64,000 nucleotides of DNA from Pseudoalteromonas luteoviolacea (lineage in GTDB: Bacteria > Pseudomonadota > Gammaproteobacteria > Enterobacterales > Alteromonadaceae): the NCBI RefSeq assembly GCF_021654285.1, contig NZ_JAKFZS010000018.1, positions 1 to 64,000 on the forward strand. Reading direction: 5' to 3'. This document shows positions 27,801-35,990 of the stretch, piece after piece. A program made the position numbers and the translations under genes. Under the pieces are notes generated by a model. That model did no database searches. It saw only the letters and a program-made list of their open reading frames with translations, and had not been told where the DNA came from. Numbering within the stretch: the first letter of the stretch is position 1; every line of letters starts with the position of its first letter.

Positions 27801-27910
27801 TGATGCTAGCAAGACGTAAAGATGAGCTAGAGCTGTATAAGTTATTTGCTGGAGATAGTGCATTTAAAGCATCTTGGACACAGAGCATGCAGCGCAGTGT
27901 TGGGTTGTAA
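24884..27910 (+). CDS. hsdR: Type I restriction endonuclease subunit
   Basis: This 1008-residue motor/nuclease subunit has an N-terminal PD-(D/E)xK nuclease (EIDMVLFINGIPLITLELKN, with the ELK near 172). It then has SF2 translocase motifs: Walker A SAGSGKS (~321), IDEAHSS (~433), FTATPKN (~484), and a helicase C part with ANKYLTGFDQP and QTLSRLNR. It cuts DNA lacking the HsdM modification after translocation. It follows the DUF262-DUF1524 gene by 2 bp. All catalytic blocks are present, so it should be functional. Confidence 0.95.
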   Translation: MVSQTNEQALEAAIEKHLTGTCLEDVKAGVQEAAPGYNNAMYQLGYPYDFDMHYAIDTKFFWLFLQNTQEKELEKLKKNSPNDWERKVLERFDRLIKKHGILHLLKKGLSVEDAHLNLMYPAPLASSSDSVKQNFNANIFSSTRQLRYSKTNPLQEIDMVLFINGIPLITLELKNAWTGQNARYHGQKQYRNDRDTSQSLLQFGRCLVHMAVDTDEVYMTTKLAGKSTFFLPFNKGNNHGQGNPPNKDGHKTSYLWEEVFSKASLANIIQHFVRLDGSSKDDLKKRTLFFPRYHQMDVVRRLIDHASTNGVGHTYLIQHSAGSGKSNSITWAAYQLIETYPVSPDIQGSKGIEQPLFDSVIVVTDRRLLDKQLRDNIKEFSEVKNIVAPAFKSSELKSALENGKKIIITTIQKFPFIIDGISDLSDKRFAVIIDEAHSSQSGSAHDNMNRAMGKTEVEEAEDAQDKVLQAMRSRKMRGNASYLAFTATPKNSTLEKFGQKQEDGSFKPFHLYSMKQAIEEGFILDVIANYTTYKSYYEIEKSIQDNPEFDTKKAQKRLRAYVETSQQTIDTKAEIMLEHFIPQVVNAKKLRGKGKGMVVTQNIVTAIRYYKALKRVIEAQGSPFKIAIAFSGTKEVDGIEYTEAEMNGFAESETKDKFDTDEYRLLVVANKYLTGFDQPKLCSMYVDKKLASVLCVQTLSRLNRSAPKLGKKTEDLFVLDFFNSVDEIKTAFDPFYTSTTLSEATDVNVLHELKDAMDDIGVYEWYEVEDFVKRYFDNEDAQTLSPIIDTAANRFNFELDLEDDDKVDFKIKAKQFVKIYGQMASIMPYEIVVWEKLFWFLKFLIPKLIVKDPDSEKLDALLDSVDLSSYGLQRVKLNYGIGLDDDETELEPQNPNPRGAHGGDDEKDPLDEIIKNFNERWFQGWSATPEEQKVKFINIAESVKNHPDFEAKYQNNPDPHNRELAFEKMLKEVMLARRKDELELYKLFAGDSAFKASWTQSMQRSVGL

Positions 27911-27927
27911 TTTATAAGGAAATTAGT

Positions 27928-27981
27928 ATGAAGTTTACTGTAATAAGCTTTTTTAGATCAGGAGATATCTGTGTTTCATAA
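27928..27981 (+). CDS. Possible 17-codon upstream frame before the four-gene operon
   Basis: An ATG with AAGGA upstream opens a 17-codon frame (MKFTVISFFRSGDICVS) whose stop overlaps the GTG start region of the next gene. It could couple translation or act as a leader. It may equally be chance, since no conservation can be tested here. Confidence 0.25.
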   Translation: MKFTVISFFRSGDICVS

Positions 27982-29116
27982 TGTTTTAGTGGGAACTCTT
28001 GCAGGACTTAATCAAGAGATTAAACAAGATTCTGAAAAAGTTAAGACTGAGTGCCAAACTGATGCAGTCATAAAAGTTGATGACGACTCATTCGGCCCTG
28101 ATGTTGTTAATGTCATGCTTCCTCTCAAACTATATGAGGTAACGATTAAACATAGGGTGCTTGCTGAGCTTGGTGAATTATCCCATTATGTTTTAAGCGT
28201 TATGGCAAAGCATGACTTAACAATACAGGACATTGAAGAAGTTACAGGGTTATCTGAAATTCAAATTAGACCTGTAGTTGATAGAATGAAGGCACTGAAG
28301 TTTATAAGTGATTCTGAAAGTGATTTATCAGAAAGAGGAAAAAGAGCGGCCTATATTTTAGAAAATATACACAATAAACAAATTCCTTTATATATCGATC
28401 AAAATTACGCTTCCCGTAATAATGACTGGTTTATTGCTGTAGAAAGTAAAAACTCTTTAAAGGAGATCTCAAAAAGTTGCTTTATTGTTCCTTTACCAAG
28501 AAACGTTCGTTTTAATCCAATTGAAGATTGCTTTAAACAGAGTCAGCGATTTCAGAATAATTACTTTGAAATACTCCCTAATATATTACCTGAATTTAAT
28601 CAAATTATTGATGATTCTAACGCCATCTGGGAACAAGAATGGGATGTTAGCTTTAGATCTCAAGCATGTGATAAAAGTATGGGAATACCAATAGATTTAG
28701 AACTGAAAAACTTCGCTGAAGCCGAAGAAAAAAGCAATGAAGAAACTTTGCGTTTGTACACAGAACTATTGAGATTAAAAGTTAAATTTTCATTACCAGA
28801 AGGTGTTGACTTTGGAGAGTTTGAAAATGTTAAACCGAAGAGCTTCATTTATTCTGATAATGACCAAAGAATTTACGATTATATGGACTTTGAAGTCGAA
28901 GCTGATGAAGACAAGCGCCTTTATAGCGAAGGACTTTTTGATGAAAAAGAGAGCGCATTAAACCTTTTAGCTCATTCCATTCCTTTTATTGATGAAGATG
29001 CTCAACTTTATTCAAGAGAAAACTGTTTTGATAAAGGCTGGCAACTTCATGAATATTCGTATGAAGAAGTTATTGCTTTGATCACCAAACCTGAAATCAT
29101 AAGGATAAAAGCATGA
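27971..29116 (+). CDS. Unknown 381-aa protein with winged-helix-like segment (four-gene operon, gene 1)
   Basis: The start is GTG with GGAG six bases before it. Residues ~58-118 (VLAELGELSHYVLSVM ... TIQDIEEVTGLSEIQIRPVVDRMKAL) read as a winged-helix DNA-binding fold with a strong recognition-helix pattern. The rest (~120-381) is acidic, mixed alpha/beta, with no motif I recognise. Its stop overlaps the start of the next gene (ATGA). As first gene of a four-gene unit placed between hsdR and a HEPN gene, it may be a sensor or regulator (inference). Confidence 0.65.
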   Translation: MFHNVLVGTLAGLNQEIKQDSEKVKTECQTDAVIKVDDDSFGPDVVNVMLPLKLYEVTIKHRVLAELGELSHYVLSVMAKHDLTIQDIEEVTGLSEIQIRPVVDRMKALKFISDSESDLSERGKRAAYILENIHNKQIPLYIDQNYASRNNDWFIAVESKNSLKEISKSCFIVPLPRNVRFNPIEDCFKQSQRFQNNYFEILPNILPEFNQIIDDSNAIWEQEWDVSFRSQACDKSMGIPIDLELKNFAEAEEKSNEETLRLYTELLRLKVKFSLPEGVDFGEFENVKPKSFIYSDNDQRIYDYMDFEVEADEDKRLYSEGLFDEKESALNLLAHSIPFIDEDAQLYSRENCFDKGWQLHEYSYEEVIALITKPEIIRIKA

Positions 29117-29643
29117 GGACTGTTGAAAAGCATCCATCTCTTGCGGAACATTTATTTAGTGATAATAGAGTTCGCAAATATGGAATGATGATATTACAGC
29201 ATGGGGTTAAAGGCGCAGCAAAAAAAGTTAACCCGGCTGCATTATATGTTGATGCAGCTTTATCTGTTATTGAAGCGGTAAATAGTTATTTAAAATACGC
29301 CAAAGAGTGTGAAAAGACTAAACAAATACTAGCTGAAAATAGAAGAATTAAATCAGAATTAGATGGGCAACTAAAAATTTTAAAACTGAAACAGGATACT
29401 ATTTTAAAAGAAGGTGAAGCACGTATAGAAGAATTGAATCAGCAGATTCAATTAAATGAACAGCAAAGATCCAATATGCTTATCGAAGTAAAAAAACATA
29501 TCCAAATTGCTAAAGTCATGCAAAAAAAACTCAAAGAAGAACGCGAAAGTGGCATTAACTTCAAGCAACTACAAGAAGCTCAACAAGCATTAGATCATTT
29601 ATTAAGAGCATCTCTAATGTTTATAACAAATAATATTGAATAA
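29113..29643 (+). CDS. Coiled-coil protein, unknown (four-gene operon, gene 2)
   Basis: These 176 residues have an N-terminal part with a Gly/Ala-rich helix (HGVKGAAKKVNPAALYVDAAL). A continuous charged coiled coil follows (~60-150), with Glu, Lys and Gln dominating. It has no catalytic motif or signal peptide. It overlaps gene 1 by four bases and is 15 bp from gene 3. Genes 2, 3 and 4 all have long coiled coils, which suggests they assemble with each other. Confidence 0.6.
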   Translation: MRTVEKHPSLAEHLFSDNRVRKYGMMILQHGVKGAAKKVNPAALYVDAALSVIEAVNSYLKYAKECEKTKQILAENRRIKSELDGQLKILKLKQDTILKEGEARIEELNQQIQLNEQQRSNMLIEVKKHIQIAKVMQKKLKEERESGINFKQLQEAQQALDHLLRASLMFITNNIE

Positions 29644-29658
29644 GTAAGGAAGCATATA

Positions 29659-30120
29659 ATGAGAAAACCTCAACCAGTTAAAGGCCAATATATACCTAGA
29701 AATAAAACAAATTCCCCTCAAAGAAGTACTAATAAGTCACCCAAAGTTGATGTTGGAGAAATGCTTGGTAAGCTTAATGGAGATCAATTAGCACAGTTAG
29801 GAGGTGGTGTTATTGAGCTAGCTAATAATGGTGTAGATTTAGCTAAGGAGTATTTACGAACAGGGCAAGTTTTAGCTCAAGCTCAAGCAGATATACGAAA
29901 GAGTGAGGCAGAAGTAAAAAAGGTCTCTATACAAGAAGAAACTAAGCAAAAGGAAATAATGCAAAGAGGAAAGGATAATGAGCTAAGTTACTACTCTGAC
30001 ACCAATAAAGAAGCTAATTCTCATGAGCAAATAATGAAAATTCTAGATCATGTTGGAAGTGGTAAAATTTCTACCGAACAACTTTCAGAGCTTATTTTTG
30101 CCGTTAAGTCAGGTTCTTAA
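29659..30120 (+). CDS. Coiled-coil protein, unknown (four-gene operon, gene 3)
   Basis: This 153-residue protein has a basic, Pro/Asn/Ser-rich N-terminus (~1-30), a Gly-rich helix (QLAQLGGGVIELANNGVDLA, ~45-64) that may be amphipathic, a charged helix (~70-110) and a C-terminal helix-loop-helix (ISTEQLSELIFAVKSGS). It ends 2 bp before the helicase gene. No family recognised. Confidence 0.58.
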   Translation: MRKPQPVKGQYIPRNKTNSPQRSTNKSPKVDVGEMLGKLNGDQLAQLGGGVIELANNGVDLAKEYLRTGQVLAQAQADIRKSEAEVKKVSIQEETKQKEIMQRGKDNELSYYSDTNKEANSHEQIMKILDHVGSGKISTEQLSELIFAVKSGS

Positions 30121-30122
30121 TT

Positions 30123-33100
30123 ATGTTGCATTTAGCTGTGGGGCTTGGCGTTGTCGTTTTAGGAAGCGCTTTAGCTTACTATTACAATGAAAAAACAAAT
30201 GATGAATTAGCTAGGCAAGATAGAGCTTATAAAGAACGTGATGATATTTATGCACGTTATGATGCTGAACACGCTACTCAAGATGAAAATTATAGAGAAA
30301 AAAGGAAAGCACAAGCTGAGGATTATAAAAGGTTATTACTCAAAGAAATAGAAAAGCACTTTGAAAAAGTAACCCCTATAACTAAAGCATACCAAGAGTT
30401 GTATGATGCAATTATTATTGAAATAAATTCAGATACAACAAGTCCTTATAGAAAATCAGCACTTCAAAAAGAATTCTCACGAATTGAAGATGCTCAAATT
30501 AGAATTTCAGAATATGCAAAGTATTTAGAGTTTGAAAGGACAAAAGTCAACCAGTTGTGGGATCAAGCTAGTTATGATTGGTTATTAGATAGACCAATTT
30601 CAGACGCATTATTGCCTTTGGAGTGGTTATATCCAGGGAAGTTGTTAGTGGTTGAGCTAGATGACATGGATAAGCCTTTAGATAATAGTCGTCATATTTT
30701 AAAATTTTTAGGGTTTGATGGAGTAATAGAGCAGCAAAAAGCCCTAGCCTTAAACTATGGTACTGAATTTCCAATATTAATAGTCAAGAATAATCGTAAT
30801 CAATTTTTTGGTTGTGTAGCTCGTGGAATTATTTTTCATGATCACATTCGATTGTCTGAGCCTCTAAGCATGACTGTAGATCATTTTCGTGGTGGTTCTA
30901 AGGAGTATTTATGTACATTTAATGAAGGCTTAGTAAGGGCGTGTTTACCACAGCAATCACTTCTTCAACCTGGACTGCGTTGTGTACCAGGACAAAAGGT
31001 AGAAGTATATTTTGAAAGTTATGATGCTATTTTACATTCAAATCCTCTTGGTCTTTTACAAAAAAACAAAAAGAAACCACTCCCTTCTATTACTGAAAAG
31101 TCACCATCAACTATGGGATATGATGATTTTGAGTTGTTTATTGAAGCAGATATTGAAGTATTAAATAAAATACCATCGGATAGTTCTTTTTATAGTGAAT
31201 TTACCCAATGGTCATTGTTAGATTTTAATATTGATAAAGGGCTGATAACGTTAGGCAAAGGGGAAGTTGAGATACAGTGTGAACTTTCCGAAAATAATGA
31301 TGGTCTAGTTATTAGTAAAACTTTTGTACACCAGCTACCCCAAGTTGGTATGGATCTACCTTTTGAGTTTATTTTACTGTCACCAGACCTTTCAGCCAGT
31401 GAACTTTTTGGATGGCCTTACGGGGTCGAACAGCTTTTTTCATTTGCAAGCCAAGCATTTATTAATTCAACAACAGCAAAAGAAAGAGTTAAGCAAGTTG
31501 AGTTTTTCAGGCGCTGGGAAAAAGTTGTTGAATATCAAAAACAACAGGAAAGCATTCGAAGTGTTGAGTTTGAAATAGTTCCACATCGTATTAATTCCGC
31601 ATTTTATTTACTGGCCATTAATAGTACTTCTATTAAAGACTCATGCTTGAATGACAAATCTATATACCAGTTCATGAGGGAAATAGAAACCTCTGGTTTT
31701 TTACAGTTTAACCGCAGTTGTCGGTTATTAGTTTGGGATGCGGAGCATGGTAAATACTTACCCGCTGTCGAATATTCAAGGTCATATAAAGTTGATTACC
31801 GACTTGATAATGGCAATATTGAAATTGAAGCACCTCTTAATAATTTCAAAAAGCTAGACTTTACACAATCGCAAAAATTTCAATTAGTTGTTCAATTACC
31901 TAATGCCCCTCTTCAAAGACAGCAGATGGCTTTAGATGCACTTTTTGAAGATAGACTTGTTGAGCCTCATTTAAAAGAGATTTTCCTAGCTCCATCTTCT
32001 TACAATATCGAACAACATCCTAGTTGGCTTGAAAATGACATAATATGGAATGGAAGGCTTACTGACAGCCAAAAGCATGCTATTAAAGTAGCACTTGCAG
32101 CTAAACATATAGCCATGATTCAGGGGCCACCGGGAACGGGTAAGACAACTACAATTGTAGAAATGCTGTATCAATTATTACAAAAGAACCCTAATCAAAA
32201 GATTTTAGTTGTATCACAACAAAATACCGCAGTAGATAATGCTATTACAAAATTTAAAAAAGTTTATCCACACCTTGTAAACTCAAGCGTGAATATAGTT
32301 CGGGTAGGTAACCCCGATAAAATCGATGATGATATGGCAGAAAACCATTTCGATTTGATTTTTCAATCTTTCATTGAAAAATGCTTGTCTGATACAACAA
32401 GTAGATCTGCTACCTATGCTGTTAATGAAGCTATGGATGATAATGAAGTAAATGTTAAAAAGGGAAAGCGTGATGCCATTCATGAATGGAGAGCTTTGCT
32501 GATGCACATGAAAGATACGGCTCAGAATAGTAAGGTTTCTGATGAGTTTTTTACTACTATGCTGGCAGATAAAAACTTAATAGGTGCAACTTGTGTAGGT
32601 TTAGCGGCAAGAAATGCTGGCATTGATCACGTTACCTTTGATGTGGCAATAGTAGATGAGGCAGGTCGAGCTACAGTACCAGAGCTTTTAATTCCTTTGC
32701 TTAGATCTCGTAAGACAATACTTATCGGTGATCATCATCAACTTCCTCCTAGCATTGCTCCTGTTTTACGTGAAGACTCAGCAAAAGATGAAATGAAATT
32801 CCTTGAAGAAACTTTTTTAGAAACAAGCTTTTTTGAGACGTTATTTGAACAATTACCAAATAAATGCACCACTTCTTTAGCTGAGCAGTTTAGGATGTCT
32901 GAACCTATCGGTGATCTTGTTGCTGAACTTTTTTATACAAAAGAAGGTGTAAGAAAACTCTATAACGGTAATAAAGACCCTCTTGATACAACTGGTTTTG
33001 TATCAAAAAAATGTCTTGTTTGGGTCGATGTATGGGGTAAACAGTTTAAGCAACATGGAGCAACGAGCCTTGAAAATGAACTAGAAGCTGAGGCCATTTG

Positions 33101-33548
33101 TTCTTATCTCAATAAACTATCTAAATCTATCACCCGTAAAATAGATGTTGCCGTTATCACCCCTTATGGTGCCCAAAAACGATTAATAAGAAAATTATTA
33201 AAGTCTAGTGGTGGTTCTCAGCAAATTAAGCTAGGAAGCTTAACTATTAAAGTTGATACAGTGGACAGTTTCCAAGGGAGTGAAGCTGAGCTAGTTTGTT
33301 ATTCTACTGTGAGAACGCATGGGTCATTACAGTTTTTACTTGATAAGAAGAGGCTGAATGTTGCCTGCTCAAGAGCTAAAGAAAATTTGATGTTCTTTGG
33401 TAATATACGAGCACTCGAAAGTTGGCAGCCCAAATCTGGTGAGGTTAATCTTTTTAAGGAAATAATAAAAAGATCACATAAAGAGAAATATACCCCTGAA
33501 TTCATCAAAGTAAAAAGAAGTAAAAAAATAGCAAAACTCAAAGCTTAA
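30123..33548 (+). CDS. Membrane-anchored SF1 (AAA_11/AAA_12) helicase (four-gene operon, gene 4)
   Basis: This 1141-residue protein starts with one hydrophobic anchor (LAVGLGVVVLGSALAYYY, ~4-21) and a highly charged coiled coil (~22-90). A ~550-residue unassigned middle follows. The C-terminal Upf1/DNA2-like SF1 helicase has Walker A IQGPPGTGKTT (~665-675), VDEAGRATVPELL (~843), GDHHQLPPS (~870), AEQFRMSEPIGD (~920), VDSFQGSEAE (~1045) and NVACSRAK (~1079). All core helicase motifs are present, so ATPase activity is expected. It is presumably an inner-membrane-tethered nucleic-acid motor working with the three preceding proteins. I cannot match the four-gene set to a named defence system. Confidence 0.75.
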   Translation: MLHLAVGLGVVVLGSALAYYYNEKTNDELARQDRAYKERDDIYARYDAEHATQDENYREKRKAQAEDYKRLLLKEIEKHFEKVTPITKAYQELYDAIIIEINSDTTSPYRKSALQKEFSRIEDAQIRISEYAKYLEFERTKVNQLWDQASYDWLLDRPISDALLPLEWLYPGKLLVVELDDMDKPLDNSRHILKFLGFDGVIEQQKALALNYGTEFPILIVKNNRNQFFGCVARGIIFHDHIRLSEPLSMTVDHFRGGSKEYLCTFNEGLVRACLPQQSLLQPGLRCVPGQKVEVYFESYDAILHSNPLGLLQKNKKKPLPSITEKSPSTMGYDDFELFIEADIEVLNKIPSDSSFYSEFTQWSLLDFNIDKGLITLGKGEVEIQCELSENNDGLVISKTFVHQLPQVGMDLPFEFILLSPDLSASELFGWPYGVEQLFSFASQAFINSTTAKERVKQVEFFRRWEKVVEYQKQQESIRSVEFEIVPHRINSAFYLLAINSTSIKDSCLNDKSIYQFMREIETSGFLQFNRSCRLLVWDAEHGKYLPAVEYSRSYKVDYRLDNGNIEIEAPLNNFKKLDFTQSQKFQLVVQLPNAPLQRQQMALDALFEDRLVEPHLKEIFLAPSSYNIEQHPSWLENDIIWNGRLTDSQKHAIKVALAAKHIAMIQGPPGTGKTTTIVEMLYQLLQKNPNQKILVVSQQNTAVDNAITKFKKVYPHLVNSSVNIVRVGNPDKIDDDMAENHFDLIFQSFIEKCLSDTTSRSATYAVNEAMDDNEVNVKKGKRDAIHEWRALLMHMKDTAQNSKVSDEFFTTMLADKNLIGATCVGLAARNAGIDHVTFDVAIVDEAGRATVPELLIPLLRSRKTILIGDHHQLPPSIAPVLREDSAKDEMKFLEETFLETSFFETLFEQLPNKCTTSLAEQFRMSEPIGDLVAELFYTKEGVRKLYNGNKDPLDTTGFVSKKCLVWVDVWGKQFKQHGATSLENELEAEAICSYLNKLSKSITRKIDVAVITPYGAQKRLIRKLLKSSGGSQQIKLGSLTIKVDTVDSFQGSEAELVCYSTVRTHGSLQFLLDKKRLNVACSRAKENLMFFGNIRALESWQPKSGEVNLFKEIIKRSHKEKYTPEFIKVKRSKKIAKLKA

Positions 33549-33586
33549 TAGCAAAATAAAAGCTCAGCGTTAAAATAAGGAAATTT

Positions 33587-34237
33587 ATGAATTATCAGAG
33601 ATTAAAAAATAAACAAAGAGAAGTTAGAGATGGCTTCTCGGAAAATCTAGCCTTAAGAGTACACCGTGCTCTTAGTTGGTTAAATAAATCTGAGCAATGC
33701 AATGATGATCAAGACAGCCAATTTATTTTCTTGTGGATTGCGTTTAATGCAGCATATGCTCAAGATACAGAAGTACTAAGGCATACAGAATCAGAGGCGT
33801 TCTCCAAATTTATTTCTAAATTAATTGAATTGGATAATAAAGGTGACTAATCAAACCTTATTTGGTCCCAGTTTTCATCAACTATAAGAGTATTATTGGA
33901 TAATAAGTATGTATATCAGCCATTTTGGGATTGTCAGAATGGTAAGATTACTGAGTCTGAATGGAAAGAGCGCTTCAGTAAAGCGAAATCAGCAGCTAGT
34001 CATGCACTTAGCAATAAAAGCACTGATGTTGTTATTTGTATAGTTTTGCAAAGATTATATACATTGAGAAATCAGATAATTCATGGCGGTGCTACTTGGA
34101 ATAGCTCAGCAAACAGAGAACAGATTAGGGATGGTGTAGCTTTTTTAAGTGAATTACTACCTATTATTGTCAATGTTATGATGGACAGCCCTGACACTCT
34201 ATGGGGTGATGCGAATTACCCTTTAATCTCTGAATAA
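33587..34237 (+). pseudogene. HEPN (Apea-like) gene split by one in-frame stop
   Basis: Frames 33587-33850 (87 codons) and 33896-34237 are in the same reading frame, with TAA at 33848-33850 as the only interruption. Reading through gives about 216 residues without a shift: LDNKGD, stop, SNLIWSQFSSTIRVLLDNKYVYQPFW. The second half carries the HEPN signature R-NQII-H (RX4H) followed by GGATW. The length matches HEPN family proteins. It is most simply a nonsense mutation; stop-codon readthrough cannot be ruled out. The gene lies 38 bp after the helicase gene and could be a fifth member of that operon. Confidence 0.65.
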
Positions 34238-34486
34238 TTTGCACATTCATTTAGCTTTTAATAGTGTAAAAATTTCTAGCTAATTACACCGTTGAATCTA
34301 TAAATGCTTGAATATATTTTAAAAAGTACAATTAAATCAATGGTTTTTATTATCTTGTTATTTTAGATAACATGTAAAGGTGTAATACTGGTAACTGTAA
34401 TAAATGGCTGTAATGGCAGCCAGTGACCACAAAAACAAAGCGAAAGCCCATTTAAAAAATTAGCTAATACTTCTTAGGTAACGAAT

Positions 34487-34885
34487 ATGCTGTGGATGCT
34501 TCGGTACTTATGGAGACTTTTAGTGCCTGAAGAAAAATCACAATATGAAAAAATACTTAAACGACAAGCTCGCCGTTTAGCTAATCTTACTGAATGTAAA
34601 TTGAATCAGGCGCAAAGGACTATCGCGATAGACTTTTATGGATACAAATCTTTAAAGGACTTAAAACTAAGTCTAGAGAATGGATTGGCAACCCCGGACA
34701 CAACTAAGCTTCTTGAATTTGATAAGAGCTCTGAATGCTTGATAAGTCTTCAACGTAGCTGGGAAAGAATTAATACTGCGTTTGATGAAGTTGATTACCT
34801 TACAAGCTTTGATCGCTTTGAAGTTATTGCCTGTATTCTTAATGTGCAGCCTGAAGAGTTTAAAAGCCTAATTAATTCAGAGTAA
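34487..34885 (+). CDS. Unknown 132-aa protein
   Basis: The first ~70 residues (LKRQARRLANLTECKLNQAQRTIAIDFYGYKSLKDLKLSLE) resemble the short helical N-terminal module seen in some glyoxalase-superfamily and plasmid proteins (a QALxLVAxxxGYxSWxxL pattern). The rest is helical and unassigned. It stands alone between two AT-rich gaps, with a weak AGG before the start. Function unknown. Confidence 0.5.
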   Translation: MLWMLRYLWRLLVPEEKSQYEKILKRQARRLANLTECKLNQAQRTIAIDFYGYKSLKDLKLSLENGLATPDTTKLLEFDKSSECLISLQRSWERINTAFDEVDYLTSFDRFEVIACILNVQPEEFKSLINSE

Positions 34886-35107
34886 CTTTTGCAATTTGTA
34901 TTTGATTAAAAATTACTATATTTATTTACAAGTAAAATGTCGTGATGAAAAATGTATCTTTTTACCCAGCTAATTGTTTAATATAGCGTAGAGGCTTACG
35001 GGAAGCCAGCGCCTACTTTAAAAAGCGGCAAAGTCGATGCACCCGAACAATTTGTAATATTAAAAATGAATAAGCGTTTAGTAGGCCTTATTTGTTTAAG
35101 GATTATT

Positions 35108-35746
35108 ATGAATTGTGCCTATTGCAATAGCCCAGTATTGTCTGGTTTAGCGTTAAAAAAATATCAAAAGTCATTTCCTGAAGTTTTTTATGGCGAATCT
35201 CTCCCTATAAACAGTTTAGTTTTTTCTTGTTATAACCAAAGTAAATATAAGCTATCACATACACTATTTAAGTTGTATCAAGTCTTTCGTGGTGAGTCTA
35301 TTGCTGATATTGCTAGTGAAGTTGGTGCTTGTCCTGGAAGTGTCATTTTCAGTATATCCCAAGGGGCTGCTAACCCTAAGGGCTACTTCGACTATGTTCG
35401 CTCCGATAACTCTTTACTAAATGTTCCTCTTAACAAATTAGATAAGCCATTTTTTGAATCAGAGCTAAGTTATTATAGGGCGACTGTTAATGCTATTTAT
35501 GAAGAGTTAGATGAATATGATGTTCAATTAACTCAAGCAGATATCTTAAGCACATGTAAGTTGAATAAGGCCGAATACTATCGATTAATGGTAGATTTTC
35601 TCTGTATTGATTTGGATAGCTTTAATCTCAAACTTGATGACCATATTGGTCATGATTTATATCAGAGGTTTATGTCTAAACCTGAAAGAAGAGAATATGA
35701 AGTTATGATGCGAGAATTTGGTTTCCCAATAGTTAATGAACTTTGA
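35108..35746 (+). CDS. Unknown protein with N-terminal CxxC (last island gene)
   Basis: These 212 residues begin MNCAYCNSPVLSG; the CAYC pair suggests metal binding, although a second pair is not obvious. The middle (GESIADIASEVGACPGSVIFSIS, ~60-82) looks like a helix-turn-helix. I chose the ATG at 35108 because AAGGA is well spaced before it; an upstream ATG at 35066 has no binding site. It is the last gene before the right island end. A DNA-binding role, perhaps in island regulation, is only a guess. Confidence 0.5.
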   Translation: MNCAYCNSPVLSGLALKKYQKSFPEVFYGESLPINSLVFSCYNQSKYKLSHTLFKLYQVFRGESIADIASEVGACPGSVIFSISQGAANPKGYFDYVRSDNSLLNVPLNKLDKPFFESELSYYRATVNAIYEELDEYDVQLTQADILSTCKLNKAEYYRLMVDFLCIDLDSFNLKLDDHIGHDLYQRFMSKPERREYEVMMREFGFPIVNEL

Positions 35747-35848
35747 CTTTATTTGCTATGTACTTTGAAGAAAATGAAAAATATTATCTTTTATTTTTCA
35801 TTTTTATTTTGATTTATACCTAGTAATTTTCTGAAAGTTATATTTCTA

Positions 35849-35911
35849 TTTTTATGAAAAATTGAATTTAGCCACAGTATTTTATGAATTTTATGAAAAA
35901 ACTGAATTTTG
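35849..35911. repeat. Short direct repeats at the right island end
   Basis: TTTTATGAAAAATTGAATTT begins at 35851 and a near copy TTTTATGAAAAAACTGAATT at 35889; TTTTATGAA also occurs at 35880. The same TTTTATGAA core ends both left-end repeats (4230, 4285). They lie 75-140 bp from the junction. They are probable accessory recombinase-binding sites (inference). Confidence 0.5.
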
Positions 35912-35973
35912 AAGGGATTGGCTCTCTAGCTCGCATGAAGTATGACTATTCAATAACTTTTCTTATTACACAT

Positions 35974-35990
35974 CTTGATAGTGAATAGGC
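35974..35990. other. Right attachment junction
   Basis: CTTGATAGTG (35974-35983) is the imperfect inverted counterpart of the left-end CACTGTCAGG. It is followed by AATA and the GGC codon where the permease frame resumes. The crossover lies in the ~7 bp 35984-35990; the left flank reads ATTGGC and the right end reads ATAGGC. Confidence 0.65.

Larger units (their letters stand above)
4188..35990. mobile_element. Genomic island (~31.8 kb) with three tyrosine recombinases, inserted in a permease gene
   Basis: Boundaries come from the split permease gene: the left flank reads to GGC at 4185-4187 and the right flank resumes at GGC 35988-35990, with no large target duplication. Just inside each end there is an imperfect inverted match, CACTGTCAGG at 4187-4196 against the reverse complement CACTATCAAG of 35974-35983 (8 of 10). 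Integration genes lie at the left end, followed by defence-type cargo. The island is visibly more AT-rich than its flanks and contains no transfer (conjugation) or phage structural genes, so it is a non-conjugative integrative element. The recombinase set resembles GMT islands and Tn554-like elements (recalled from family knowledge, not searched). The exact crossover base within about 7 bp is not resolved. Confidence 0.88.

Noticed and set aside
33848..33895. Two separate genes for the HEPN halves
   Set aside because: The halves share one frame, the second has no proper start (TTG without binding site), and the intervening codons read as protein continuous with both sides.
34400..34460. 18-codon frame (MAVMAASDHKNKAKAHLKN-like) before the 132-residue gene
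   Set aside because: Too short, no ribosome binding site and no coupling to the next gene.
4188..35990. Prophage or conjugative element
   Set aside because: No capsid, portal, terminase, tail, relaxase or type IV secretion genes are present; only integration and defence-type genes.
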